DNA of 64,000 bases from Prosthecomicrobium sp. N25. Its GTDB lineage: Bacteria; Pseudomonadota; Alphaproteobacteria; Rhizobiales; Ancalomicrobiaceae. The stretch lies in the NCBI RefSeq assembly GCF_037203705.1, contig NZ_JBBCAT010000001.1, positions 2,763,418-2,827,417 of the forward strand, read 5' to 3'. How positions within the stretch are numbered: position 1 is the first letter of the stretch; the number at the start of each line of letters is the position of its first letter. This document shows positions 55,650-64,000 of this stretch, one piece after another. The notes beneath the pieces were generated by a model. That model saw only the letters and a list, made by a program, of their open reading frames with translations, did not search any database and was not told the DNA's origin. The position numbers were made by a program, and so were the translations under genes.

Positions 55650-56648
55650 ATGACGTCCTTGTCGCGCCGCACCGTCCTGGGCGGAGCCGCCGCCGCGCTC
55701 GTCGCCTCGGGCCTGAAGGCCTCGGCGGCGCCCGTCACCCTGAAGGTCGGGCACGTGCTGGCGCCGACGCACCAGTTCCACCTCGGCCTCGAACTCGCCG
55801 CCCAGAAGGTCGCCGCCGCCACGGAGGGTCGGGTCAAGCTGCAGGTGTTCCCCTCGTCCCAGCTCGGCACCGAGCGCGATATGAACATCGCCATCCGGTC
55901 TGGCGCGGTCGACATGCTGCTCGCCTCGCCGGGCGGCGCGAGCGTGCACCTGAAGGAACTGGCGATCCTGGACGCGCCCTATCTCTTCCGGGACAACAAG
56001 CACTGGGAGGGGGTCGTGTACGGCCCGGTCGGGGCGACCTGGACCAAGGCCATGGTGGAGAAGTCCGGGGTCCGGATCGTCGGCTGGTTCCACCGGGGTA
56101 CCCGCCACGTGATCTCGCGCACGCAGCCCTACGCGACCCTCGGCGCGATGGCGAACCAGAAGATCCGCGTGGCCGACCTGCCCCCCTACCCGCAGGTCTT
56201 CAAGGCGCTCGGCGCCGTGCCGACGCCGATCGCCTTCTCGGAGATGTACCAGGCCCTGCAGTCGGGCATCGTCGACGGGGCCGACGCGCCGCTCGACACG
56301 ATCCTGTCGCAGAAGCTCTTCGAGGTCGCCAAGTTCGTGAACCTCGTCTCATGGTCCTTCGGAGCGCCGGGGCCGATCCTGATCAATGAGGCCACCTTCT
56401 CGCAGATCGCGGCGCCCGACCAGGCGGCGCTCGTCGCGGCGATCCGGGAGGGCTCGGCGCTGGTCACCGACGCCTTCACGAGCGGCGAGGAGAGCGTGAA
56501 GCAGAAGCTGACTGCCGCGGGCATGACGCTCGTCACGCCGACCGACCTGCCGGCCTGGCGCGCGGCGGCCGAGAAGGCGATCCCGTCCATCGCCTCCACC
56601 TGGGGCGGCGACGTCGAGCTCTATGCCCGCATCCGCGACCAGGCCTGA
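55650..56648 (+). CDS. dctP: TRAP transporter substrate-binding protein (DctP family)
   Basis: The 332-residue periplasmic receptor of a TRAP importer. The N-terminus SRRTVLGGAAAALVASG looks like a twin-arginine signal. The core has VTLKVGHVLAPTHQFHLG, QVFPSSQLGTERDMNIAIRSGAVDM and IRVADLPPYPQVFKALGAVP, where the Arg binds the ligand carboxylate in this family. GGGGAGGAG precedes the ATG. It starts the plus-strand operon with dctQM and the enzymes downstream, so a sugar acid is the likely ligand. Confidence 0.93.
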   Translation: MTSLSRRTVLGGAAAALVASGLKASAAPVTLKVGHVLAPTHQFHLGLELAAQKVAAATEGRVKLQVFPSSQLGTERDMNIAIRSGAVDMLLASPGGASVHLKELAILDAPYLFRDNKHWEGVVYGPVGATWTKAMVEKSGVRIVGWFHRGTRHVISRTQPYATLGAMANQKIRVADLPPYPQVFKALGAVPTPIAFSEMYQALQSGIVDGADAPLDTILSQKLFEVAKFVNLVSWSFGAPGPILINEATFSQIAAPDQAALVAAIREGSALVTDAFTSGEESVKQKLTAAGMTLVTPTDLPAWRAAAEKAIPSIASTWGGDVELYARIRDQA

Positions 56649-56660
56649 CGTCCGGATCCC

Positions 56661-57164
56661 ATGCGCAAGCTGATCGCTCTCCTCGGCGCGGCCGGGAACG
56701 GGATCGGCCGCCTCGAGGAGGCGGCCGGGATGGCCCTGATCGTCGCCATGGCGGTCGTGGTCAACCTGCAGGTCTTCGCCCGCTACCTCTTCCACGCGCC
56801 CTTCATCTGGCCCGAGGAGGTGGTCCGCCTCATCCTCGTCTGGCTGACCTTCCTGGCCTCCGCGGCGCTGACGCGGCGCGGCGCCGACATCGCGGTGGAC
56901 ACGTTCGTCGACATGATGCCGGCGCGGGCGCGGCGGGCCTTCCTGGTCGCCCGCGACATGGTGCTGACCGTCCTCTTCGCCTGGCTGGCCCTGCAAGGTT
57001 GGTGGCTCGCCGGGTCGGTCGCCGACATGCCGCTGGTCGCGACCGAATGGCCGACGTCGCTGCTGGCCTGGCCGGTAGCGATCGGCGGCGGCCTGATCGC
57101 CTTCCACGCGGCGACGCGCCTCCTCGGCACGCTGTTCGCCGACCGGGAGGGCATGGCCCGATGA
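56661..57164 (+). CDS. dctQ: TRAP transporter small membrane subunit (DctQ)
   Basis: A 167-residue membrane protein with four helices (for example GMALIVAMAVVVNLQVFARYLF and LVARDMVLTVLFAWLALQGWW). The family motif WPEEVVRLILVWLTFLASAALTRRGADIAVD is present. It lies 12 bases after dctP and overlaps dctM by four bases. Confidence 0.92.
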   Translation: MRKLIALLGAAGNGIGRLEEAAGMALIVAMAVVVNLQVFARYLFHAPFIWPEEVVRLILVWLTFLASAALTRRGADIAVDTFVDMMPARARRAFLVARDMVLTVLFAWLALQGWWLAGSVADMPLVATEWPTSLLAWPVAIGGGLIAFHAATRLLGTLFADREGMAR

Positions 57165-58447
57165 GCGTCCTCTACGTCGCCGGCCTGCTCGCGCTGCTTT
57201 TCTCGGGCGTCCCCGTCGCGGCCTCTCTGACGATCGTCGGCATCGCCGGGGTCTGGCTGGCGGGCGTGCCGATGACCATCGTCGGCCAGCGCCTCGCCTT
57301 TGGCATCGACAGCTTCACCCTGATTGCCGTGCCGATGTTCCTGCTGATGGGCAACCTGATGAACGCCAGCGGGGTCACCCGCCGCATCTTCGACTTCTCG
57401 GTCGCGATGGTCGGGCACTGGCGGGCTGGCCTCGCGCAGGTGAACATCCTCGGCTCCATGGTCTTCTCCGGCATGTCCGGCTCGGCGCTCGCGGACGCCG
57501 CCGGCCTCGGCACGGTCGAGATCAAGGCCATGATGCTGAAGGGCTACAGCGCCCGCTTCTCGGCCGCCGTGACGGCCGTCTCGGCGACGGTCGGCCCGGT
57601 CATCCCGCCGTCGACGGTCGCGGTCCTGTACGCCTTCATCGCCGACGTCTCGGTCGGCCGCATGTTCCTGGCCGGCGTGATCCCGGGGCTGATGATGGTC
57701 GCCGTCCAGATGCTGATCGTCTACTGGCGCGGCAAGTCGCTCGACCTGCCGGACCTGCCGCGCGCCAGCATGCCCGAGCGCGTGGCCGCGACCTGGCGGG
57801 CACTGCCGGCCCTGGTCGTGCCCTTCGCGATGATCGGCGGCATGCGCACCGGCATCTTTACCGCCACCGAGGTCGCCGCCGTGGGCGCCTTCTACGCGGT
57901 GCTGCTCGCCGCCGTGTATCACCGGGAAACGGTCTTCGCCGAGGTGGTCGACGCGGTGCGCAGCACGGCGCTGTCGACCGGCGGAATCATGCTGATCGTG
58001 GCGAGCGCCAACGTCTTCGCCTGGATCCTCGCCCGCGAGCGCATCCCGCAGGAGATCACCGAGGCGGTCGTTCACCTGCAGCTGTCGCCCTGGGTATTGC
58101 TGCTGGTCCTCAACCTCCTGCTCCTGCTCCTCGGCATGATCCTCGACAGTGCCGGCATCCTGATCCTGGTGACCCCGGTGGTGGTCCCGGCCGTGGTGGC
58201 GGTCGGCATCGACCCAGTGCACTTCGGCATGGTGATGATCGTCAACATGATGATCGGGCTCGTCACACCGCCGGTCGGCATGGCCCTCTTCATCGTCGCC
58301 AACATCTCCGGCGCCTCGATCGCGGCCGTTGCGCGGGAATGCCTGCCGTTCATCGGCGGCTTCCTGGTCGTGCTGGCCCTGATCACCTTCGTGCCCGGCC
58401 TCGTGCTGTGGCTTCCCGACCTCGTCTACGGGCCCGCCACGCCATGA
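57161..58447 (+). CDS. dctM: TRAP transporter large permease (DctM)
   Basis: A 428-residue ion-coupled permease with about 12 membrane segments. Family motifs: LIAVPMFLLMGNLMNASG, MSGSALADAAGLGTVEIKAM and NMMIGLVTPPVGMALFIVANI. The ATG at 57161 overlaps the dctQ stop; the longer open frame is a shadow. Its own stop overlaps the cupin gene start. Confidence 0.94.
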   Translation: MSVLYVAGLLALLFSGVPVAASLTIVGIAGVWLAGVPMTIVGQRLAFGIDSFTLIAVPMFLLMGNLMNASGVTRRIFDFSVAMVGHWRAGLAQVNILGSMVFSGMSGSALADAAGLGTVEIKAMMLKGYSARFSAAVTAVSATVGPVIPPSTVAVLYAFIADVSVGRMFLAGVIPGLMMVAVQMLIVYWRGKSLDLPDLPRASMPERVAATWRALPALVVPFAMIGGMRTGIFTATEVAAVGAFYAVLLAAVYHRETVFAEVVDAVRSTALSTGGIMLIVASANVFAWILARERIPQEITEAVVHLQLSPWVLLLVLNLLLLLLGMILDSAGILILVTPVVVPAVVAVGIDPVHFGMVMIVNMMIGLVTPPVGMALFIVANISGASIAAVARECLPFIGGFLVVLALITFVPGLVLWLPDLVYGPATP

Positions 58448-58809
58448 CGACGCCCTCCCCCGCTCCCGTCCTGCATGGCGGCGCGCGCCGGCTGCCGGTC
58501 CGCTGGCTGAACGTCGAGGCCGCGCCCATGACGGTCTCCCGCTACCTCGTCCTGCCGGGCGAGGCGGTGACGCTCCACGCCCATACCGGCAAGGCGGAGT
58601 ACTGGCTGATCGTCGCCGGCGCCGGCGTCGCCCGGGTCGGCGGGGTCGACCTCGCGGTCGGGCCCGGCGACGTGGTGGCGACGCCCCCGCCGGTGCCCCA
58701 TGCCCTCCACAACACCGGGACCGAGCCGCTCGTCTTCGTCAACTTCGTGCAGCCGACCGGCGACGGTCCGATCAGCACGACGGAACTCATCCGGAGTCCC
58801 GGGCCATGA
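58444..58809 (+). CDS. Cupin-domain protein
   Basis: A 121-residue single-domain cupin. The metal-binding motif 1 is LPGEAVTLHAHTGKAEYWLIVAGAG and motif 2 GPGDVVATPPPVPHALHNTG. Small cupins like this serve as sugar isomerases, epimerases or sensors; here it is overlapped by four bases on both sides with transporter and epimerase genes, so a role in sugar-acid metabolism is likely. The substrate is unknown. Confidence 0.85.
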   Translation: MTTPSPAPVLHGGARRLPVRWLNVEAAPMTVSRYLVLPGEAVTLHAHTGKAEYWLIVAGAGVARVGGVDLAVGPGDVVATPPPVPHALHNTGTEPLVFVNFVQPTGDGPISTTELIRSPGP

Positions 58810-59699
58810 CGACCATCCTGGTGACGGGCGGCAACGGCATGGTCGCCCAGCACGTCGCGGAGGCCGCCAGGGCGCGCGGCTGCCGGGTACGCCTCGCGGA
58901 CATCGCCTTCTCGGAGGAGCGGATCTGGGCGCCGCACGACGAGCGCGTGGTTCTCGACGTGCGCCACCCGTCCGCCTGCCGCGCCCATGCCGCCGACTGC
59001 CGGGCGATCGTCCACTGCGCCGCGGTGGTCGGGCCAGTGCGGGCCCGCGCCGATCCGCTCGCGACCCTCGCGGTCAACGTCGACGGCACCGCGAACCTGC
59101 TGGAGGCCGCGCATGCGGCCGGCGCCCGCTTGGTGAACGTCTCCACCGCCACCCTCTACGGCAACCGGCCGGACCTCGCGCCGCTGGCCGAAACCGACCC
59201 GACCGATCCGCTCACCGTCTACGACGGCACGAAGCTCATGGCCGAGACCTGGTGCTCGGCGCACCGGCGCACCTATGGCAGCGACGTCGCCTCCGTGCGG
59301 ACCGGATTCGTCTACGGCCGCGGCAACCAGATCGGGGAGTATTTCCTGCCCCGCGTGCTCGCCGGCGAGGCGGTGCGCGAGGCGGCGGGGGGAGACCACC
59401 CTTGCGACTTCACCTATGTGGCGGACCTGGCGGAGGCGCTGGTGGCCGCCGCCCTCGCCCCGTCCCTCGCTCACCCGGTCTACAACGTGACCGGCGGCGT
59501 CCTGCGCACGCGGGGTGACTTCGCGGCGGCCGTGCGGCGGCTCGTCCCGGGCGCGTCGATCGAGCAGCCCCCGGGCATCGACCCGGCCCGCCACCTGCGC
59601 GGGCCCTGCCGGATCGACCGGGCCGCGGCCGACTTCGGCTGGCGCCCGCGCTTCGACCTCGACGCCGGCCTGGCCGATTGGCTCCGGAGGCTCGCGTGA
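58806..59699 (+). CDS. NAD-dependent epimerase/dehydratase-family protein (uronate/aldose-dehydrogenase-like)
   Basis: A 297-residue extended SDR. Rossmann motif ILVTGGNGMVAQHVAEAA (residues 4-21), active-site NVSTATLYGNRP and YDGTKLMAE (YxxxK), and the C-terminal FGWRPRFDLDAGLADWLRRL. Could oxidise or epimerise a free sugar, for example as a uronate or aldose 1-dehydrogenase. It is in the TRAP operon, overlapping the cupin gene by four bases, and an 85-base gap separates it from the GntR gene. Confidence 0.85.
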   Translation: MTTILVTGGNGMVAQHVAEAARARGCRVRLADIAFSEERIWAPHDERVVLDVRHPSACRAHAADCRAIVHCAAVVGPVRARADPLATLAVNVDGTANLLEAAHAAGARLVNVSTATLYGNRPDLAPLAETDPTDPLTVYDGTKLMAETWCSAHRRTYGSDVASVRTGFVYGRGNQIGEYFLPRVLAGEAVREAAGGDHPCDFTYVADLAEALVAAALAPSLAHPVYNVTGGVLRTRGDFAAAVRRLVPGASIEQPPGIDPARHLRGPCRIDRAAADFGWRPRFDLDAGLADWLRRLA

Positions 59700-59784
59700 C
59701 CGGGCCTCGTGCCGCGGGCGCGGGTCCTGGCGGGCAGGCCCGTGCCCGTGCCAAGCTTGCGGCCCACGCGGCGGAGCGCTCGCC

Positions 59785-60474
59785 ATGACGGACGACCACG
59801 ACACCCGCGCCGCGCCGGTCCTGCAGCATCGGACCAAGGCCGAGGCCGTCTACGAGCACCTGCGCGAGCAGATCGTCAACGGCACCTACGCGCCGGGGCG
59901 GCGAATCACGCTCGCGGAACTCTCGGCCGAGATCGGGCTCTCCAACATGCCGATCCGCGAGGCCATGCTGCGGCTCGAGCGGGAGGGCCTGCTCGTCAGC
60001 GAGCCCCACAAGGGCATGCGGGTCGTACCCCTGTCGCTCCGGGACGCCCGCGAGATCTTCGAGATCCGCTGCGAGCTCGAAGGCCTGGCGGCCTGGCGCG
60101 CCTGCCGGGCCGGGGACGCGGGGCTGGCGGACGACCTGGAGGCGCTCAACGCCCGCTTCGCGGCCGCTCATGCCGCCGCCGACTTCACCGGCCTCGGCGC
60201 CGCCAACTGGGCGTTCCACCGCCGCATCCTGCAGGCGGCCGCGAGCGCGCAGCTCGCCCGCGCGCTGGAGGACGTCTGGACGGGCTCGCAGCGCTATCGG
60301 CTCGGCTACCAGCTCATCCCGGGCCGGGCCGCACACACCATCGCCGAGCACGCCGCCATCATCGCGGCGATCCGGGCCGGCGACCCGGAGGCGGCGCGCG
60401 CCGCCGCCCGGGCGCATATCCAGCGCGCCGGCGAGGAGCTGGCCGTCACCGTCGCCAACACCCCGGAGACCTGA
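59785..60474 (+). CDS. GntR-family regulator (FadR/FCD subfamily)
   Basis: A 229-residue regulator. The winged helix-turn-helix covers AEAVYEHLREQIVNGTYAPG and LAELSAEIGLSNMPIREAMLRLEREGLL. The FCD effector domain has IFEIRCELEGLAAWRAC and likely metal-binding His residues in WAFHRRIL, IAEHAAII and AAARAHIQ. It sits within the TRAP operon, one base before the SDR gene. FCD regulators commonly sense sugar acids; its site may be the palindrome at 55611. Confidence 0.9.
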   Translation: MTDDHDTRAAPVLQHRTKAEAVYEHLREQIVNGTYAPGRRITLAELSAEIGLSNMPIREAMLRLEREGLLVSEPHKGMRVVPLSLRDAREIFEIRCELEGLAAWRACRAGDAGLADDLEALNARFAAAHAAADFTGLGAANWAFHRRILQAAASAQLARALEDVWTGSQRYRLGYQLIPGRAAHTIAEHAAIIAAIRAGDPEAARAAARAHIQRAGEELAVTVANTPET

Positions 60475-60475
60475 C

Positions 60476-61228
60476 ATGCCGATGGCCGGCCTCGACCTTC
60501 CCGCCCGGGTTCTCGTCGCCGGCGCCGCGGGCGCGATCGGGAGCGCGCTGGCCGCCCGGCTCGCCGGGGCGGGCGTCTCCGTCACGGGGACCGACCTCGG
60601 CGAGCGGCCGCAGACCTCCGCCGCATCCGACTGGATCGCGGCCGACGTGACCCACCCCGGCGCGGCGGAAACCTTGGCGGACGCAGTCGCGCCCGGGCTC
60701 GGCGGCTTCGTGTACGCGGCCGGGATCCTGGATCCCGCGCCCTGGGACGTCGTCGAGCCCGAGGCGATGGACCGGATCTTCGCCGTCAACGTGAAGGCCC
60801 CCTTTCTCATGGCCCGGGCGCTGGCCACGCGGATGGAGCCGGGCGGCGCGATGCTCTTCGTCGGCTCGATCGCGGCGCTTCGGGCATCGCCGAAGACGCC
60901 CTTCTACGGCGCGTCCAAGGCCGCGCTGCACCATCTCGCCGCCACGCTGGCGGTCGCGCTGGCGCCGCGCGGGATCCGGGTCAACGTGATCGCGCCGGGC
61001 CTGATCGACACCCCGCTCAGCGATGCGCTCGACCGGCGGCTCGCGGACGAGCGCGGCGTCACGATCGCTGAGGTCCGGGCGGAACGGGACGGGGCGGTCC
61101 CGCTCGGCCGGCGGGGCACGCCGGAGGAGGTCGCGGCGGCGGCGCTGCCGCTCCTGGCGCGCGAGGCGAGCTACACCACGGGAAGCGTGGTGTTCACGGC
61201 CGGAGGCGCCCTGGCCGGGGTGACCTGA
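60476..61228 (+). CDS. Short-chain dehydrogenase/reductase
   Basis: A 250-residue classical SDR. Cofactor motif VLVAGAAGAIGSALAARLAG (AGxxGxIG instead of the usual TGxxxGIG), YAAGILD for the NNAG motif, LFVGSIAAL with the catalytic Ser and FYGASKAAL with YxxxK. Candidate roles are L-rhamnose 1-dehydrogenase or 2-keto-3-deoxy-L-rhamnonate 4-dehydrogenase in the oxidative pathway; the sequence alone does not decide. Last gene of the island. Confidence 0.88.
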   Translation: MPMAGLDLPARVLVAGAAGAIGSALAARLAGAGVSVTGTDLGERPQTSAASDWIAADVTHPGAAETLADAVAPGLGGFVYAAGILDPAPWDVVEPEAMDRIFAVNVKAPFLMARALATRMEPGGAMLFVGSIAALRASPKTPFYGASKAALHHLAATLAVALAPRGIRVNVIAPGLIDTPLSDALDRRLADERGVTIAEVRAERDGAVPLGRRGTPEEVAAAALPLLAREASYTTGSVVFTAGGALAGVT

Positions 61229-61412
61229 CGACGCTCCGGCGGGCAAGCCGGACCCTGCGCCGTCGAACGCGGGCCACACGGCCATGTCCTCAAGGGCGTT
61301 GCCGGTAGGTCACGAAGGCTTGTATGCGATTGGTCAAGGGATATCGCGTAGTTTGGAGCGGGTCGCGCTCCGGGGAGCGGGGCCCATCGGCGGCATCAGC
61401 GTACGGGGCCTC

Positions 61413-62549
61413 ATGAAGATTGCCATCGTTCTGGCGGGGATCGGCGCGGGCGGCGCGGAGCGCGTGGTGAGCCTGATGGCAGCCGACCGGGTGGCGCGCG
61501 GAGACGAGGTCCATGTGATCGGCTTCGCGCGCGCGGCCGAGGCGAGCTATTTCTCGCTTCATCCGGCGGTCAGGCTCCATGCGCTCGACGACGGCGGCCG
61601 CGAGGGCACGTCGATCGCGCGCACGCTCGTCCGCATCCTCAGGCTGAGGCGCGCGCTGAAGGCGATCGGCCCCGACCTCGTCGTCTCCTTCCTGACCAAG
61701 ATCAACATCGTCACCCTGCTGGCGACGCGCGGCCTCGGCATTCCCGTCGTGGTCTCGGAGCGCAACAACCCGGAAGCCCAGCGCAGCCACCCGCTCTGGG
61801 GGCGGCTCGGCCGAATCGCCCTGCCCTGGGCCGACGGCCTGGTCATGCAGACGGACCGGATCCGCCGGACCCTGCCGGACCGACTGCGGGCGAAGGCAGT
61901 CGTGATCGCCAACCCCTGCGAGATCCGGCCCGAGCCCGTCAGCGCCGCGGCTGCGCCGCGCCGGATCGTGGCCGTCGGCCGCCTGACGGAGCAGAAGGGC
62001 TTCGACCTGCTGATCGACGCCTTTCGGCGAATCGCGGACAGGTACCCGGACTGGTCGCTGGTGATCTTCGGCGAGGGGCAGGACCGCGCGAGACTCCAGG
62101 AACAGGTGGCCGCGGCGGGACTCGCGGAGCGGATCACGCTGCCTGGCCTGACGACGAGCCCCGGCGCCTGGGTGCGCGAGGGGCGGGTCTTCGTCCTGAG
62201 CTCGCGCTACGAAGGCTTCCCGAACGTTCTCGTCGAAGCCATGGCGGCCGGTCTCCCGGTCGTCTCGACCGCCTGTCCCTATGGCCCGTCCGACATCGTG
62301 GAGGACGGCCGGTCCGGCCTGCTCGTGCCCGCCGAGGATGCCGTGGCGCTGGCGGCGGGCCTCGACCGCCTCCTCTCCGACGCGCCGCTGCGGGCAGCGC
62401 TCGCTGCCGCCGCGCCCGCCGCGGTCGGCCGCTTCGCCAAGACGACCGTCTTCGGCCAGTGGGACGCCCTGTTCCGGCGCGTTCTGTCCGGCACGCCGCC
62501 CGAGGCGTCCGGCGTGATGGTCGGATCGGACGCCGGGAGCGGCGGATGA
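61413..62549 (+). CDS. GT4-type glycosyltransferase
   Basis: A 378-residue family 4 glycosyltransferase with two Rossmann-like domains. The N-terminus MKIAIVLAGIGAGGAERVVS is typical; the C-terminal domain has IVAVGRLTEQKGFDLLIDAFRRI and the donor-binding SSRYEGFPNVLVEAMAAGLPVVST (EX7E motif). Acts on cell-surface polysaccharide or lipid-linked sugars. The start at 61413 is preferred over an upstream ATG at 61284, whose extra 43 residues look unrelated. It overlaps the response-regulator gene by four bases. Confidence 0.88.
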   Translation: MKIAIVLAGIGAGGAERVVSLMAADRVARGDEVHVIGFARAAEASYFSLHPAVRLHALDDGGREGTSIARTLVRILRLRRALKAIGPDLVVSFLTKINIVTLLATRGLGIPVVVSERNNPEAQRSHPLWGRLGRIALPWADGLVMQTDRIRRTLPDRLRAKAVVIANPCEIRPEPVSAAAAPRRIVAVGRLTEQKGFDLLIDAFRRIADRYPDWSLVIFGEGQDRARLQEQVAAAGLAERITLPGLTTSPGAWVREGRVFVLSSRYEGFPNVLVEAMAAGLPVVSTACPYGPSDIVEDGRSGLLVPAEDAVALAAGLDRLLSDAPLRAALAAAAPAAVGRFAKTTVFGQWDALFRRVLSGTPPEASGVMVGSDAGSGG

Positions 62550-63217
62550 GAGGGCCGGCCGGGGCCAAGCCGCCGATCCGCGTCGTCGCCGTCGACGACC
62601 ACCCGATCGTGCTGGCCGGTGCCCGGGCACTGATCGGCGCCACGACCGACATCGTCTGCGTCGGCACCGCCTCGACCGGGAGCGAGGCCCTGGCGCTGCT
62701 CGAACGCGAGCCCTGCGACGTGGTCGTCGTCGACGTGACGCTGCCGGACATGAACGGCTTGGCGCTCGCCGCCGAGATCACCCGCCGCGGCCTTCCCGCA
62801 AGGCCCCTCCTGCTCACGTCCGACGGGGATCGCGGCCTCGTCCAGCGGGCCCTGCAGGCGGGCGCCAAGGGGTTCGTCGAGAAACGCTCCTCGGGCGAGA
62901 ACCTGCTGCTCGCCATCCGGACCCTGATGCTCGGGGGGCTTTTCCTCGACAGCTACTCGGCGCTGGAAATGGCCGTCGGCTCGGAACCGGGCCCGACGGA
63001 GACCCAGCTCGGCACGGTCGGCCTCACGCCGCGCGAGCTCGACGTGCTGCGCCTCGTCGCCCTCGGTCATTCCAACAAGGAGATCGCGGCGCAGTTCGAC
63101 CTGTCGGTCAAGTCGGTCGAGACCTACCGGGCGCGCGCGACCGAGAAGCTGTCGCTCCACTCGCGCGCGCAGATCGTGCGCTTCGCGCTGAGCCAGGGCT
63201 GGCTCTCCGGCGACTGA
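62546..63217 (+). CDS. NarL/LuxR-family response regulator
   Basis: A 223-residue two-component regulator. Receiver domain: acidic pair in VVAVDDHPIVLAGA, phosphoacceptor Asp in VVVVDVTLPDMNG, Ser in LLLTSDGD and Lys in GFVEKRSS. The C-terminal LuxR helix-turn-helix is LTPRELDVLRLVALGHSNKEIAAQF followed by SVKSVETYRARATEKL. No partner kinase is in the window. Co-expressed with the glycosyltransferase, so a link to exopolysaccharide control is possible. Confidence 0.9.
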   Translation: MRGPAGAKPPIRVVAVDDHPIVLAGARALIGATTDIVCVGTASTGSEALALLEREPCDVVVVDVTLPDMNGLALAAEITRRGLPARPLLLTSDGDRGLVQRALQAGAKGFVEKRSSGENLLLAIRTLMLGGLFLDSYSALEMAVGSEPGPTETQLGTVGLTPRELDVLRLVALGHSNKEIAAQFDLSVKSVETYRARATEKLSLHSRAQIVRFALSQGWLSGD

Positions 63218-63219
63218 CC

Positions 63220-63237
63220 GGCGCCCGCCCCGGCGCC
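63220..63237. terminator. Short hairpin between convergent genes
   Basis: GGCGCC (63220-63225) and GGCGCC (63232-63237) can pair around a six-base loop in the 24-base gap between the convergent response regulator and membrane protein genes. There is no T-run, so terminator function is tentative. Confidence 0.3.
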
Positions 63238-63241
63238 CTTG

Positions 63242-64000
63242 TCAGGGTTTCCCCGGCTTCAGGTAGAGGGCGAGCGTGCCGAACCGGTCCTTGACGGCGA
63301 AATCCTCCACCTTCACGTAGCCGTTCGCCTCCGCGAAGCGGGCGAGCGGCGCCTCCAGGACCTTGTCGAAGCCGAGCAGAACGGCGGCCGGCGGGTCCTT
63401 CTGCAGGAGGGCCTCGATCTGGGTCGGGCTGGTGAAGCGGTAGTGCTGGGCGAGATCCGGCGGGGTGAGGTCGCCAGTGCGGTACGCGAAGGGACCGGTG
63501 GCGAGTTCGGCATAGACGGGAAGCCGGCCCTCCAGGGGATAGATCGGGTTAAGGGTGGCGACCTTGCCCGTCGCCCCGGCGGCCGCCATGCGGCGGGCGA
63601 GGTCGAGGCCGGCGGCATGGACCCGCGCCACCTCCCAGCGCTCCGGCTTGAGGGCCGACGGCGCGGCCTGCGCGAGGCGGGGGGCGTTGACCACCAGAGC
63701 CACGAGGGCTGCGGCGAGGAGCGCGGTCGAGGCCCGCCCCCTCCCCTCCGGCCCCAGCCGGGCGAACAGCATGGCGACCAGGAGCGGCAGGAGGGCGAGC
63801 GGCGGCGCGAAATATTGGGGGAAGCCGGGCGTGGGCACGAAGCTCATGACGATGCCGACCAGTCCGGCCAGGGCCACCACGGCCACGAGGGACCCGGGAA
63901 CCGGCGCCGTGCGCGGCGGGGCCTCCGGTTCGCGCCGGAAGGCCAGGAGCAGGACGGCGACGAGGCCGACCAGCGCCAGCGCCACGCTTCCGCCGAGCCA
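63242..64000 (-). CDS. Integral membrane protein, C-terminal part (N-terminus off the right edge)
   Basis: About 253 residues are visible, the frame staying open to the right edge. At least four membrane segments are seen (SVALALVGLVAVLLLAF, LVAVVALAGLVGIVMSFVP, FAPPLALLPLLVAMLFARL and ALLAAALVALVVNAP), followed by a soluble domain of about 130 residues (ATLNPIYPLEGRLPVYAELATG and the C-terminal FGTLALYLKPGKP). This layout, with FPQYFAPPLALLPLL before the soluble tail, resembles membrane-bound glycosyltransferases of the GT39/ArnT-like superfamily, but the catalytic N-terminal part is not in the window. Function is uncertain. Confidence 0.6.
   Translation of the reverse strand, partial: WLGGSVALALVGLVAVLLLAFRREPEAPPRTAPVPGSLVAVVALAGLVGIVMSFVPTPGFPQYFAPPLALLPLLVAMLFARLGPEGRGRASTALLAAALVALVVNAPRLAQAAPSALKPERWEVARVHAAGLDLARRMAAAGATGKVATLNPIYPLEGRLPVYAELATGPFAYRTGDLTPPDLAQHYRFTSPTQIEALLQKDPPAAVLLGFDKVLEAPLARFAEANGYVKVEDFAVKDRFGTLALYLKPGKP

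Overview
The window is very GC-rich DNA with dense, often overlapping genes. The left edge carries part of a photosynthesis gene cluster in the order typical of purple alphaproteobacteria (crtE-crtF-bchC-bchX-bchY-bchZ on the minus strand, crtD-crtC on the plus strand). Bacteriochlorophyll a synthesis, spheroidene-type carotenoid genes and PpsR/CrtJ-type operators point to a purple non-sulfur or aerobic anoxygenic phototrophic alphaproteobacterium. The genus cannot be fixed from the sequence alone.

Layout. (1) 1-9.3 kb: photosynthesis genes, with bchZ running off the left edge. (2) 9.3-25.3 kb: housekeeping and accessory genes: a GFA-family protein and exonuclease III, a carbohydrate cassette (GH13, GH15 and GH3 glycosidases) around an SbmA/YddA-like ABC exporter, an SDR gene remnant, an RND efflux pair, a sulfotransferase-like protein and a cyclase-TolB-TPR protein. 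(3) 25.4-41.9 kb: a run of 13 minus-strand genes with two complete peptide/sugar-type (Dpp/Opp) ABC importers, an inositol-monophosphatase-like enzyme, a Gfo/Idh/MocA dehydrogenase and an IolE/MocC-like TIM-barrel protein, headed by a divergent LacI regulator with two candidate operators. This looks like one large regulon for a cyclitol or sugar derivative. (4) 42.3-61.2 kb: a second catabolic island with an IclR regulator, a third Dpp-type ABC importer, an amidohydrolase, L-rhamnose mutarotase, another Gfo/Idh enzyme, a tripartite tricarboxylate transporter (TctCBA), an L-rhamnonate-dehydratase-like enolase-superfamily enzyme, a TRAP transporter (DctPQM), a cupin, an NAD-dependent epimerase/dehydrogenase, a GntR regulator and an SDR dehydrogenase. 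(5) 61.4-64 kb: a glycosyltransferase, a LuxR-type response regulator and the C-terminal part of a membrane protein.

The most interesting signal is in region 4. Two copies of a 24-bp element with the same three-half-site architecture lie 12 kb apart, one at the iclR/ABC-importer divergent promoter and the other between the dehydratase/Tct operon and the TRAP operon. This ties three transporter classes and one sugar-acid pathway into a single probable IclR regulon. The enzyme set fits a non-phosphorylative (oxidative) L-rhamnose-type route, but no aldolase or diketo-acid hydrolase for the last step is visible here. A second oddity is that crtC has no usable start codon next to the beginning of its conserved domain, and crtD runs on past its usual end. 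This suggests a small deletion, a frameshift or a sequence error at the crtD-crtC junction.

No tRNA, rRNA, CRISPR array, insertion sequence or prophage was recognised.
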